Assembly: GCF_020283565.1 (NCBI RefSeq)
Contig: NC_060065.1
Coordinates: 32,786,409-32,850,408 of the forward strand
Direction of reading: 5' to 3'
DNA: 64,000 bases
Source of the DNA: Trifolium pratense
Lineage: Eukaryota; Streptophyta; Magnoliopsida; Fabales; Fabaceae
Positions 23,940-35,400 of this stretch are shown in pieces. Within the stretch, counting starts at the first letter, position 1, and every line of letters starts with the position of its first letter. The notes beneath the pieces are model-generated. The model made no database searches, was not told the origin of the DNA, and worked only from the letters and a program-made list of their open reading frames with translations. The translations under genes were made by a program, and so were the position numbers.

Positions 23940-24740
23940 GTAAATTTTACTTAATTGAATTTCATTAATCATTAATTCAATTTAGATTTAGATGATGTTG
24001 GTGGAATTATATGACTAATTTTGGCCAAATTAGCAACATACAAGCATAAAAAGTTGATGAGCCAATAAGGGTCAAGGGTGTAGGGGGCTGCATTTCAGAG
24101 GTCAAATTATTTGTAACAGTTGTTGATTAAAATTTAGGTTTGAATTAAATGAATCTTACAAAATCGATTTTGTAGGTCGAGTTAAGCCTAATCTAAATTT
24201 TAAGATTATGGCATAGCATATTTAAAATCTATTGAGTATTAGGTTATGGAACCACTCAAGTCGTATTTTGTTTTTGTAGTATTAATCATTTGGTTCTCAG
24301 GGGAAGAGGACTCCAGTAATTCAGAGTTCGACTACAAGGTTAGGAAAGTCTGATCAAGAATTCTTCCTACCAAGAATCGAACTCGAGTTCTTTCGAATCG
24401 AACTTGAGCTCAATATTTTGGTTCACTCGAGTCGTACTTTAGATGTTCAGTTTTATTTTAAGCGTGAGAAAATGTGTTAAGAGTATCACATTAAATGAAT
24501 AAGATCTAAACATAAATATATAAATAAAGATAATCTCACATTACAAAACTAAAATTTATTTTATTGAATTTCTTTAATCATTAATTAGTTGAATAAAATT
24601 AGCTGATGTTGGTGGAAGTATATGAGTAATTTTGGCCAAATTTGGTACATACAATGATACAAGCATAAAAAGATGATGAGGCAATAAGGGTCAAGTGACT
24701 AGATTTTAGAGGTCAAATTATCTGTAACAGTATAGCAGAT
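23940..24740. repeat. Direct duplication of a 150-180 bp segment, 600 bp apart
   Basis: The order GATGTTGGTGGAA, TAATTTTGGCCAAATT, ACAAGCATAAAAAG, CAATAAGGGTCAAG and GAGGTCAAATTATTTGTAACAGT at 23990-24120 is repeated at 24600-24733 with several differences. The spacer carries two Gln/Glu-like low-complexity phrases and no gene. Confidence 0.7.
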
Positions 24741-25725
24741 AGTAGTGTGATTAGTTAGTAAGTGCTATGTATAACTTGTGCCGTGCTATGTCCAATAAAG
24801 AAAAAGATATTAATTTGGAGCTTAGTTTGATTGGACTTTATTGCACATCAAAAAGGGGTTAGGTGAATTCAAATAGAAAGAAATAGTCATAACAAATATA
24901 AAATAGTAGGGGTTAGTTCTTAAAATGCAGCAATGATTAAAACTTTTAAGAAAAAATTGTAGTGTAGTATGTGATTTTACTTAACATGAAAGATTAGTAT
25001 ATGCATTTGCATAAATTTGTCCGATTGTTATGGAATGTGAAAATGTTTGCAAGTATTCGTCTCTAGATCAACTCTTATGACTGTTTATACGAGTAACGAG
25101 CATTAGAGCGGTCCAATTATTGATCTTTATATTAAGTCCACAAATTTTAACAACTGGTAAAAAATGTTAAAATATCTAGATTGAATGTTGAGATCGGATT
25201 TGAACTCTGATTCTTTCACTTATATGTTATTTTTAATGATTATAATCATTTTGTCAAAAATAAAATAAAAGATCTGTGTATATGTGTGAAGTGAGTGAAA
25301 TAGTCATTCTATGATTATTGATCAATGAAAAAAATAGACACTAAATAAAAAAATACAACAAATTCAAAAAGTATAGTCATCATTTAAATTGTAAATAATA
25401 TCAATAGCGTACAAAATAATCATTTTTGCCACTTAAAAAAACAAATTAAAAGAGCACCGAGCCTTTGCATTTTCTTATCAACCTTTTCAATTATTTTTTA
25501 TGACTACTACCATATAAAAAAAGTTATATTTGAGGCCAGAAAAAATGGAAGTCCAACTCCATAGACCAGATGAGAAAGGATTGTCTCCATTGAAATTTTT
25601 CTCATGTTTCTCAATTAAAAAATCTTTACCCTTGAATTCATCTTTTATTACTTTTTCTTCTCTCTCACATACCAAATCAAGGACCACAAATTCACTTGAC
25701 TCTCAATTCAATTGACAAAATCCTT
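24741..25725. other. Intergenic sequence, nothing recognised
   Basis: AT-rich sequence with no supported gene. Two opposed 61-66 codon frames at 25487-25715 overlap each other and have no domain. Confidence 0.45.
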
Positions 25726-26363
25726 TCTCGGATTAGGGATGGCAATTTGACTCATACCTAGTGGGCATCCGCAAAAAATACCCATAACGGGTAGGGTAAA
25801 AACCCGCATTTTGGGTACGGACACGGGTATAGATAATTACCCGCAAAAATAAACGGGTATGGGTGCGGGTACGGGTACCTTAGTACTCACCCCGCCCCAT
25901 ACCCACATAATATATTTATTTATTTTATATATGTTTTTATATAATAACATATGTATATCAATTTAAAAAAACACAACAACAATTAAATTATTAGACATTT
26001 TTAATAAAAATGTTTATTTATAATATAATACAAACACAATGTGACAAGGAAATGAACTTTAACATGAGATTGGTAAATTTTTTGTTTATAATTTTCCCAA
26101 GTCAACATTAAAATATTTTTTAAAAAATAATTATATTAAAACGATATGATATTTTATAATCGATCAATTTATTTTTATGAAAAATGCGGGTAACGGGTAC
26201 GGGTATGAGTACTTAGGTACCCATAGGATATGGGGACGAGGACAAAGATCGTTACCCACGCGAATATGGGGATGGGTACATGTATTTTTTTAAACTGCGG
26301 GTATGGGGATGGGTACTATAGTACTCTACCCATACCCTATCCATTGTCATCCCTATCTCGGAC
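25726..26363. mobile_element. hAT-like MITE, 622 bp with 8-bp TSD
   Basis: The element at 25734-26355 has 13-bp terminal inverted repeats, TAGGGATGGCAAT and the inverse of TAGGGATGACAAT (12 of 13 match). It is flanked by TCTCGGAT (25726-25733) and TCTCGGAC (26356-26363), an 8-bp target duplication with one change. Both subterminal regions carry many ACGGGTA/GGGTACGGG repeats, as hAT elements often do, around an AT-rich centre without coding sequence. The 8-bp duplication and subterminal repeats point to hAT. Confidence 0.88.
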
Positions 26364-26424
26364 TGGATGGACCTGTTGTGTGTTGGCCTTGTTTCTATCA
26401 ACTGAAATATGTTCATCGAAACTT

Positions 26425-27350
26425 CTAATCACCTTTTTACTGCAAATAGAATATTAATGGATACCCTTTCATCTTTTTCTTAGTACAATTGTTGACTTTG
26501 TCTTCTAGGATTTGATGTTGTGTCCTGGTTGAAAAAATTTCCACCACTCACTACATTATTCACGGTGTGCCAAGTCCACTCGAATGCCTCAAAAAATTAG
26601 TGTAACAAGGTCTGCCTTGATTGTTATGATAGGACATTATGTGGATCTTGCATAAAATCTCGTCACAAAGATCACAAAGTAATCCCAATGAGCGTTGTTT
26701 AATTTGATAGGTAGATCTATAAAATTATATAGATATACCTATCAAATTAAACTACACTCGCTGCAATTACTCGGTGATCTTTGTGACGAGATTTGATACA
26801 CAATCCACATGTTGTGAATCATGTAGTGATTGTTATAAATTTTTTCAACCAGGACACACACATCATATCATAAGAGACAACCTATAAAATTAATCACCTT
26901 TTTACTGCAAATAGAATAGTAATGGATACCCTTTCATCTTTTTCTTAGTACAATTGTTGAGTTTGTCTTCTAGGATATGATGTTGTGTCCAGGTTGAAAA
27001 ATTTTCTACCACTAACTACATTATTCACAGTGTGCCAAGTGCACTCGAATGCCTCAAAAAATTAGTGTAACAAAGTTTGCCTTGATCGTTATGATAGGCA
27101 TTATGTGGATCTTGCATAAATGCTCGTCACAAAGATCACAGAGTAATCCCAATGAGCGTTGTTTAATTTGATAGGTAGATCTATAAAATTTTATAGATAT
27201 ACCCATCAAATTAAACTACACTTGTTGTGATTACTCGGTGATCTTTGAACCGAGATTTGATGCACAATCCACATGTTGTGAATCATGTAGTGATTGCTAT
27301 AAATTTTTTTAACCAGGACACACACGATCATATCGTAAGAGACAAACTAA
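26425..27350. repeat. Tandem pair of fold-back elements, unit about 465 bp
   Basis: Two units begin TAATCACCTTTTTACTGCAAATAGAATA at about 26425 and 26891. Each contains an element with inverted ends: copy A 26498-26880 and copy B 26963-27345, ends TTGTCTTCTAGGATTTGATG and the inverse of CATATCATAAGAGACAA. Each also has a central inverted repeat, GATAGGTAGATCTATAAAAT against ATAGATATACCTATCAAATTAAAC. The element plus flank was duplicated as a block, so this is tandem duplication, not two insertions. A truncated relative lies at 9181-9465. Confidence 0.75.
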
Positions 27351-27446
27351 ACAATTGTAACGCAAAAAACAATTAAACTTGAAATTGTAAATTGAAATTG
27401 GTATACATTACCATTATTATTGCTGTTGTCGAAAGTTGGTTTGAGA

Positions 27447-27473
27447 GGGGGGGGGGGGGGGGGGGGGGGGGGG
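27447..27473 (+). repeat. Poly-G tract of 27 bases
   Basis: An uninterrupted run of 27 G between TTTGAGA and ATGTAAA. Such a run could form a G-quadruplex; it is also the kind of tract prone to length error in sequencing. Confidence 0.9.
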
Positions 27474-27609
27474 ATGTAAATTTTCACAAAAAGGGGTGAT
27501 TAGAAATCGACAAAGCAAGAATTTATATAGTGACAAATATTCTAGAGAGTTCCATAGAAGAACCGCGGATTGAATCATCTTTATGCAGGAACTCGTGCAG
27601 ACACACAAA

Positions 27610-27818
27610 TCATGATTGTTAGGTTAAAAATAGACGATCTTGATTTGGTCAATATAGAACCATCTAGATTGATGGACTACGTAGTTTAAAGTCTTACTTT
27701 TTTTTAAAAAATCATTTATCATGGTCGTATAATCAATATCATACGATGCATATTACTTGTAGAAATCTAAAATGATTTTGAGTGAATGATAGAAGACCCT
27801 ACTATGACAACTTTTTAC

Positions 27819-27858
<40 letters not shown>

Positions 27859-27989
27859 ATCTTGTCATCTTAAATGTTATCATATTTTGGATGACGCGTG
27901 ACCTGGTTTGGAAAAAATAGTAAAAGGAAACTATTTTTTAATGTTAATTATTAAATAAAAAGAAACGTATAATTTTTGGAAAATGTATC
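27610..27989. repeat. Left copy of a tandem duplication flanking the gypsy element
   Basis: The segment from TGTTAGGTTAAAAATAGACG to AATTTTTGGAAAATGTATC is repeated from 42066 to about 43331. Here it has no internal MITE and reads GACCCTACTATGACAAC at the place where the right copy carries an 882-bp element. A 29-base T run at 27828-27856 interrupts it. Confidence 0.8.
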
Positions 27990-28771
27990 TGTTGGACATA
28001 AATTTGGTATTTATCAATTAAATATAATTGGTGGGTCCAATATTTATTTTGGAGGTTATATTATCAAAACAAAACTTTCAAAGTTGGTGTCGAGAACTCC
28101 CTATGTCGAAGCAGAAAAGCGTTTCGAGAGCTGTAGAGGATGCGTATAGTTTTGGTTTTACCAGGAGGCTATCGAAGGCGCAAAATCGAATCGAGAGATA
28201 GTTGGGCTAAGCCCAAAAAAGAAACAACGAACGGCCCAAAAGATCTTGGCGCGCGCTGAAGGAATGAAAGATGAAAGTGGAGAACGTGGTCGACGTGGCA
28301 AATGGAGGAGCGTCCAGATGATCGAAGAACAGTTACCACTTTGTAGTAGTATTTATAGTAGTTTTTCATTCAGAACAAGGGTCACAAAATTTATACAAAC
28401 ATTCTCTCTAAAAATTCTAAGTACTCAGCGATCGAACGAACGGAATTCGAAGGAGAAATGTATGTTTTGTGAACCATCTTTATTTGTAATTGTTTTTCAT
28501 TCAATGCAATGCAATTTGTTTTCCAGTAATTTTTTCTAAGTCTGAATCCAGATACTTGCTTGAGAAACTGCTACTTCGAGGCGATTCGAATTAGTTTCTC
28601 TTGTATGCTTTAAAATATTTTAATTCCTAAGTGTTCGTTTCCTTATTCAAACGAACCTTCAAACAGTTTTCTTGAAACGAACAAACACAAAATTGTCCTG
28701 AGATTTACTAGTTGATCTCGCGAGTTTAAATACTTAAACTAGCGGTTGTTTACCAAATTCCAACGTAAACA
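27990..28771 (+). repeat. 5' LTR of the gypsy element
   Basis: 782 bp, TG...CA. A TATA-like TATTTATA (about 28350-28357) lies a little past the middle and could start the genomic transcript. The 97- and 66-codon frames in the LTR occur identically in the other LTR and are not genes. Confidence 0.95.
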
Positions 28772-28773
28772 AA

Positions 28774-28793
28774 TTGGCACGCCCAGTGGGACG
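28774..28793 (+). other. Primer binding site of the gypsy element
   Basis: TTGGCACGCCCAGTGGGAC starts two bases after the LTR. The position and the TTGGC(A/G)C...GTGGGA form fit Tat-lineage primer sites; I could not assign the tRNA. It is not the initiator-Met sequence. Confidence 0.65.
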
Positions 28794-28880
28794 GGTTTTG
28801 TGTTTGTTAAAGTTGTGTTTATTTTTAGATTGTGGAATAAAAAACTTGTTACTTGCATATAACTCATGATAAGTTAGGTT

Positions 28881-31800
28881 ATGGTTAAAACTACTCAGAG
28901 ATCTAATCCTAGTAAAACTCCAAGTTCTAGTGCGATGAGTAGCGAAGCAAGTTCGAGTGGTGGAGTCGATCCACCTCCACAAAGTTTGGTAACATCTGAG
29001 TTAGTGAATGTTCCAATATTCTCCAGTCCAACCATTTCGACTGTGCATGATGTTATTCCAACTTTGCCAATTCCAACTATGGCAATTCCGTCCGTAACTG
29101 CTGGTTTTGGACGTTCGAAACCACCATCAGGTCAGGGTTTTATGTATGGGCCTCCCCCTACACTTGGTTTAGGGATGCCAAGTTTCGAATCTGATAGGTA
29201 TACTTCGTCAAGGGTAACTCCTACACCCTTAACGACTGCATCTGTGTTGTCTTTGAGACAACAAATGGATGAGAGCAACCATGAAATGGTTAATCTCTTA
29301 ACACAACAAATGGGTACTGTGTTTAATCCATTAATTCAGAATACCAACGAGAGTTATCAAATGTTGGCATTTCAAATGAGTCGAATTGCAGATTTTTTTG
29401 GGACACCCCCACCACCTCCTAGAGTAAATCCCATTACTCCACAAGTAATACTACCTGCAATGTCTTCGACTCCAGTGCAGCAAAGGCCAACCTATGTGGC
29501 TACTGAAACAGTTCCTAACCCAACACCTACACCAGTTGTACAAGAGGAAACCTATTATCCTCACGAGGTTAATCAAATGCCTCAATTAGTAAATCAAAAC
29601 CCTCCTGTTATGAACCCAAATCCACAAGTGGTACATCAGAACCCTCCAGTGGTAATGGTTAGGAGGAACCAGGATCCTGACGAGGTAGTGCGAGAGGTGC
29701 AAAACAATAATTTGCTTGGCCAACACAATTTGGCTAACATGGTCGAAACGATTTTGGCCCAAAACGGCCTAAACACGGGTTGTCGAAGGCCAAACTTTGT
29801 CTCTGCCTTCACTGAATATGTGCTGCAAACCGAGTTACCAAGAGGTTGGAAAGTCCCAAAATATACTAAGTTTGCCGGGGACACTAATGAGTCAACCGTA
29901 GAACATATTGCCAGGTATCTAGCTGAGTCTGGGAATTTGGCGAATAATGAAAATTTGCGAATGAAGTATTTTCCTAATTCGCTTACCAAGAATGCATTTA
30001 CTTGGTTTACAACTTTGCCTCCCAATTCGATCAATAGTTGGGCCCAATTGGAAAGGATTTTCCACGAGCAATTTTATATGGGCCAAACCAAGATAAGTCT
30101 GAAAGAGTTAGCCAGTGTAAAAAGGAAAAACCAAGAGTCAATTGATGACTATTTAAATAGGTTTCGTTTGCTGAAATCCAGGTGCTTTACTCAAGTGCCT
30201 GAACACGAGCTAGTGGAAATGGCTGCTGGTGGGTTAGATTATTCAATTCGAAAGAAATTGGATACCCAATACCTTCGAGACATGTCACAGTTGGCTGACA
30301 GAGTGAGACAAATCGAAAGGTTAAAAGCTGAAAAAGTTAGAAATTCTAAGTTTCAGAAAAAGAAAGAAATAGGTTTTGTTGATTCCTATGATAATGAAAT
30401 TGATTATGAAATGAGTGATGAATACTTAGATTTCGATGATAGTGATATTAATGTGGCTGAATTAAAGCCTGGGCCTCCTTACACTTGCAAATTGTTGAGG
30501 CCGTCGAATGGAAAAAATCCTATCGAACCAAAAAATGATAAGTTTGTTACAAAGACTTATACTTTTGACATTACTAAATGTGATGAGATTTTTGATTTAT
30601 TGGTGACTGACGGCCAAATTATTGTGCCAAAAGATATGAAAATACCACCAATAGAACAAAGAAAGAAAAGAGGTTATTGTAAGTTTCATAATTATTTGGG
30701 ACATAAAACTTATCAATGTGTTGTTTTCAGGGATTTGGTGCAAAAAGCGCTGAATGAAGGAAGGCTGAAGTATGCTGATAAGGCAAAGCCTCCAATGAAG
30801 GTAGATTCAGACCCCTTGCCACCTGCAGACGCTACCTATGTCGAAGTCTATGACTGCAACATGGTTGAAGTGATAGACGCTGCTGCTCCTATCAAGGCTG
30901 TGCCTGAAGAGGAGTATGAAAAGAGGGTACGTGAGGTGTACCCCAATGCTGAGGAAGAATTGGTGGACTTCCTAAATAGGTGCAAGCTGAAGAATGCTGA
31001 AGTGATGCTTTGCCCTAGATGCAGTGCTGTGTGTGACAAAGAGGCTACTGCAGGCCTTCAAAGTGTTGTACCCTATGCTGAAAACAAGAGAAAATGGCCA
31101 AAATCTAGGCCAAATCAAAAAGCTTGGCCTTACAAAGGGGCCAACTGGGGAAAGCCTATTACCAAAGGCCTTTCGATCCATCAGAGGCTAGGCCCCCAAA
31201 ATACTTTCAAACCATCTGGGAGAGCACCTGTTAACCAATGGGTGAGTGGACAGTACGTCACTTTTAATCGAAGGATGATGGAAAATGGAAGCTCTAGCAA
31301 TGTTAATGTGAACATTGTATCTGAACCCAAGGGTTCAAAAGTGGTAGCTGGGAAGGAAACAGTGAATGCCGCCACTGAAGTCAACAAATACTCTTATAGG
31401 AATAACTATAAGGGAAAGAATCCTATGACCCGCACTCAGTGGCGAAGGTTCCAGAGGAAACAAAAGTTGACAGCAAAAGAGGCTGAGGCTGGGGGCAAGG
31501 CTGTAGCAACCCAGAAGGTTGAAAAGGTTGAAATGGCCAAGAGGCCAGTAAAGGAGAGGCTTTCCATAATATTGGAAGAGCCAATAGCTGAAAATGCCCA
31601 AGGAGGGGCAGAAGATGTGGATGACATGGAGGATGATGATCTCCTGGATGAGGGGTCTGATTTTGATGTCATGGTCAATGTGGTGTCGATTCTGCCACTG
31701 GAATATGATATACCTACTGAAGTCAATGAGCTGGAAGAGGACTTCGAAGCCCTCAATTTGGCTGATCATAAGCCAATGTGTTATTATGTTATGCAAAATG

Positions 31801-32498
31801 GTTGTGTCGAAGAGCAAAAAGCTGTCTTCGAAAAGCCAGATCTGGGAATGCAGAACCACTTGAAGGCTTTGTTCATTAGGGCAAAAGTCAATAATGTGGG
31901 AATCAATAAAGTCTTAGTGGATGGAGGAGCTGTGGTGAACATCATGCCTCACTTCATGTTGAAGAAATTAGGTCTCTATGACACAGACCTTCATTCCCAC
32001 AATGTGGTGTTGGCCAACTATGAAGGAAAAACTGGTCATTCCCTGGGGGCAGTGCAGTTGGAAGTTTGTGTTGGTAGTACAGTTCGAAAGACCTTGTTTA
32101 TGGTCATAGCTGCCAAGCCTAATTACAATCTGTTATTAGGTAGAGAATGGATACATGGTGTTGGAGCTGTTCCCTCAACCATGCACCAAAGATTAATCAT
32201 CTGGAGAGAAGATGGTTTAGTCGAGAACGTAGAAGCAGATCAGAGTGCATATGTTTCAGAGACAAGCACTGTGACTTTACAGAATTTCGACAAAAACCTG
32301 GCCTCGATTGCTCCTTGTGGTGAGCAAGATGCTGCCTTCGATCCAAATGAAGTGGTATCAAAAAATGTATACCACTCAGTTAAGTTGCATCCAACCCATG
32401 GTTTTTGTTGGGAGAGGGAAGACATAGAGAAACCCTTGTGTGAGGATGCATACCCACCAGTGTCTGGATGGGTCAACCATGATGAGTTTGATGATTGA
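28881..32498 (+). CDS. Gag-protease polyprotein of the gypsy element
   Basis: 1,205 residues. A Pro/Gln-rich, low-complexity N-terminus (1-320) is followed by the retrotransposon Gag capsid region (about 335-470), including NAFTWFTTLPPNSINSWAQL near residue 370 and SVKRKNQESIDDYLNRFR. A zinc-knuckle-like segment CKFHNYLGHKTYQC lies near residue 600; its Cys-His-His-Cys spacing is that of Tat elements rather than the usual CCHC box. Acidic and basic linkers follow. The aspartic protease begins near residue 1000, with the catalytic Asp in VLVDGGAVVNIMP (Asp 1014) and the closing LLLGREWIHG. Gag forms the particle; the protease cuts the polyproteins. The frame ends in TGA after GWVNHDEFDD, and pol starts 59 bases earlier in the +1 frame. 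No internal stop or frameshift is present. Confidence 0.93.
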   Translation: MVKTTQRSNPSKTPSSSAMSSEASSSGGVDPPPQSLVTSELVNVPIFSSPTISTVHDVIPTLPIPTMAIPSVTAGFGRSKPPSGQGFMYGPPPTLGLGMPSFESDRYTSSRVTPTPLTTASVLSLRQQMDESNHEMVNLLTQQMGTVFNPLIQNTNESYQMLAFQMSRIADFFGTPPPPPRVNPITPQVILPAMSSTPVQQRPTYVATETVPNPTPTPVVQEETYYPHEVNQMPQLVNQNPPVMNPNPQVVHQNPPVVMVRRNQDPDEVVREVQNNNLLGQHNLANMVETILAQNGLNTGCRRPNFVSAFTEYVLQTELPRGWKVPKYTKFAGDTNESTVEHIARYLAESGNLANNENLRMKYFPNSLTKNAFTWFTTLPPNSINSWAQLERIFHEQFYMGQTKISLKELASVKRKNQESIDDYLNRFRLLKSRCFTQVPEHELVEMAAGGLDYSIRKKLDTQYLRDMSQLADRVRQIERLKAEKVRNSKFQKKKEIGFVDSYDNEIDYEMSDEYLDFDDSDINVAELKPGPPYTCKLLRPSNGKNPIEPKNDKFVTKTYTFDITKCDEIFDLLVTDGQIIVPKDMKIPPIEQRKKRGYCKFHNYLGHKTYQCVVFRDLVQKALNEGRLKYADKAKPPMKVDSDPLPPADATYVEVYDCNMVEVIDAAAPIKAVPEEEYEKRVREVYPNAEEELVDFLNRCKLKNAEVMLCPRCSAVCDKEATAGLQSVVPYAENKRKWPKSRPNQKAWPYKGANWGKPITKGLSIHQRLGPQNTFKPSGRAPVNQWVSGQYVTFNRRMMENGSSSNVNVNIVSEPKGSKVVAGKETVNAATEVNKYSYRNNYKGKNPMTRTQWRRFQRKQKLTAKEAEAGGKAVATQKVEKVEMAKRPVKERLSIILEEPIAENAQGGAEDVDDMEDDDLLDEGSDFDVMVNVVSILPLEYDIPTEVNELEEDFEALNLADHKPMCYYVMQNGCVEEQKAVFEKPDLGMQNHLKALFIRAKVNNVGINKVLVDGGAVVNIMPHFMLKKLGLYDTDLHSHNVVLANYEGKTGHSLGAVQLEVCVGSTVRKTLFMVIAAKPNYNLLLGREWIHGVGAVPSTMHQRLIIWREDGLVENVEADQSAYVSETSTVTLQNFDKNLASIAPCGEQDAAFDPNEVVSKNVYHSVKLHPTHGFCWEREDIEKPLCEDAYPPVSGWVNHDEFDD

Positions 32499-35400
32499 GT
32501 CCCCAGCATGGGATCGAATTACGGCTTACGCAGCCGAGAATAGAATCAAAATGGCTCTTGAGGCCATTAATGTTCAAGAAAATATGGCTGTCGAAGCCAA
32601 CGATGACTTAAGGGACGAACTGGCCTTGGAGGCTAGTGAAGTAAATGATGGGAAAAAGCAAAGGTTAGATTGCATCTATGATGATGAGCCTTTGGGTTTT
32701 GAGAAAGATCCACATAGTTCGATTCAGAGAATGCAAGCCCAAGATCCTTTGCAGGAGGTTGATATTGGAGATGGCTCTGTTAAAAGGCCAACTTACATTA
32801 GTGCCAATATAGACCCAGCCCTAAAAGAAAAAATGGTCGAGTTGCTTAAGAAATACAGAGACTGCTTTGCATGGGACTATAATGAAATGCCTGGGTTAAG
32901 CAGAAATCTTGTGGAGCATAGGCTACCCCTTCGACCAGATAAGAAACCTGTAAAGCAGCTTCCAAGGAGGTTTGCACCGGAAATCATGACAAAGATCAAA
33001 GCAGAAATTGAAAGGTTGCTCAAATGCAAGTTCATTCGAACAACCAGGTATGTGGAATGGTTAGCTAACATTGTTCCTGTTATTAAGAAAAATGGATCAC
33101 TTAGGGTTTGCATAGACTTTAGAGACTTGAATAATGCTACACCTAAGGATGAATATTCCATGCCTGTAGCCGAAATGTTAGTTGATTCAGCAGCAGGGCA
33201 TGAATATTTGAGTATGTTAGATGGCTATTCAGGTTATAATCAAATCTTTATTGATGAAGATGATGTGCCAAAAACCGCATTTCGTTGCCCTAGTGCTTTA
33301 GGCACCTATGAGTGGGTGGTGATGCCTTTTGGATTGAAAAATGCTGGAGCAACATACCAAAGAGCTATGAACTTAATTTTTCATGATTTTATCGAAATAT
33401 TTATGCAGGTTTATATTGATGATATTGTTGTGAAATCCGCTTCCCAGGATGAACATATCGAACATCTTAAAAAATCGTTCGAAAGAATGAGAAAATGTGG
33501 ATTAAAAATGAATCCACTGAAATGTGCTTTTTGTGTACATGCAGGAGATTTCCTTGGCTTTGTTGTGCATAAGAAGGGCATAGAAATTAACCAAAATAAG
33601 ACAAAGGCTATCATGGAGACAGAACCTCCAGGAACGAAGAAACAGCTTCAATCTTTGCTAGGAAAGGTCAATTTCTTGAGAAGGTTTATATCAAACCTAA
33701 GTGGTAAAGCTCAACCTTTTTCTCCACTGCTGAGGCTCAAGAAAGGTGATGTAATTGAATGGGGAATGGAACAACAAAAGGCATTTGATGATATTAAGGC
33801 ATACTTGTCGAAGCCTCCAACTTTAATGCCTCCTATTCGAAACAAAGCAATGAAGTTGTACATCGCAGCATCAGATTCGACTATTGGAAGCATGCTCGCA
33901 CAAGAGGATGAAAATGGCGTAGAAAAGGCTATTTATTATCTAAGTAGAATCTTGAATGATGCTGAGACTAGATATAGTCCAATTGAAAAGCTTTGTCTAT
34001 GTTTGTATTTCTCTTGTACCAAACTTAAGCAATATATCAAACCAGTTCATGTTTATGTTTATTCTCATTTTGACATCATTAAGCATATGTTGTTAAAACC
34101 AATTTTGCATAGTCGAATTGGGAAATGGGCTTTAGCGTTAACTGAATATTCATTGACTTACCAACCCCTGAGGGCTGTAAAGGGTCAAGTAGTGGCTGAT
34201 TTTCTTGTTGACCACTCGGTGACTGAGACCCCAATAACATATGTAGAACATGAACCTTGGATGTTGTACTTCGATGGCTCGAAGCACAAACATGGTACAG
34301 GAGTTGGAATCTTAATCATTTCTCCTTTAAAGATTCCAACAAAATTTAAGTACAAAATTAATGGAACATGCTCCAATAATGAAGCCGAGTACGAGGCTTT
34401 AATTGTAGGTCTAAAGATTATTTTGGACTTGGGGGCAAAACATGTTAAAATCAGAGGAGATTCTGAGTTAGTAATAAGACAATTGACAAAGGAATATAAA
34501 TGCATTCAAGAACATTTGATGAAATACTTTGTCATTGCCTTCTCGCTACTAAAACGATTTGATTCATGTGACATTCAACACGTGCCTCGGATCGAAAACC
34601 AAGAAGCAAATGACTTAGCCCAAATAGCTTCTGGTTATAAAGTAACAGGGAAAAAATTAGATGAGATAGTTGAAATTAAAGAGAAACTAATCTCAAGTGA
34701 GGTAATACCCCATCAGCTGGGGGCAAATGAACCAAATGGCGAAAGGGAGTCCGAAATGGCTGATGCACACTTTGATGAAGTAATGACTGAAGTCTTTGTG
34801 ATTGACAATTTGGCTGACACGGATTGGAGACAACCCATTGTTAAATATATAGAAAATCCAACAGGTACAGCCGATAGGAAGGTTAAGTATAGAGCTTTGA
34901 ATTACACAATCATGGGAAATGAACTATTTAAGAAGACTCCTGAAGGGGTTTTGCTGAAATGCCTAAATGAAAACGAAGCGTATGTAGCAGTTTCAAATGC
35001 CCATAGTGGAGCCTGTGGTGCCCATCAAGCAGGCCACAAGATGAAATGGCTTTTGTTTCGACAGGGTTTGTATTGGCCTTCCATGCTTAAGGACTGCATA
35101 GAATATGCGAAAGGTTGTCAAGAGTGTCAAAAACACGCGGGGATACAACGCGTTCCTGCCAGTGAGTTGCATTCGATTATCAAACCTTGGCCTTTCAGAG
35201 GGTGGGCTTTAGATTTAATTGGTGAGATAAGGCCCGCGTCATCCAAGAACCAACGTTATATACTAGTTGGGATTGATTATTTTACCAAATGGATAGAGGC
35301 TGTTGCCCTGACAAATGTGGATCAGGAGACAGTGATCAATTTTATCCAAGACCATATTATTTATAGGTTTGGGCTTCCTGAGACGATCACTACAGACCAA

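Noticed and set aside
28169..28539. 66- and 97-codon frames in the gypsy LTRs
   Set aside because: They occur identically in both LTRs, overlap each other on opposite strands and have no domain; they are non-coding LTR sequence.
31335..31859. 174-codon minus-strand frame inside gag-protease
   Set aside because: It is the reverse reading of the gag coding sequence, with no promoter or domain, unlike the antisense genes located beyond pol.
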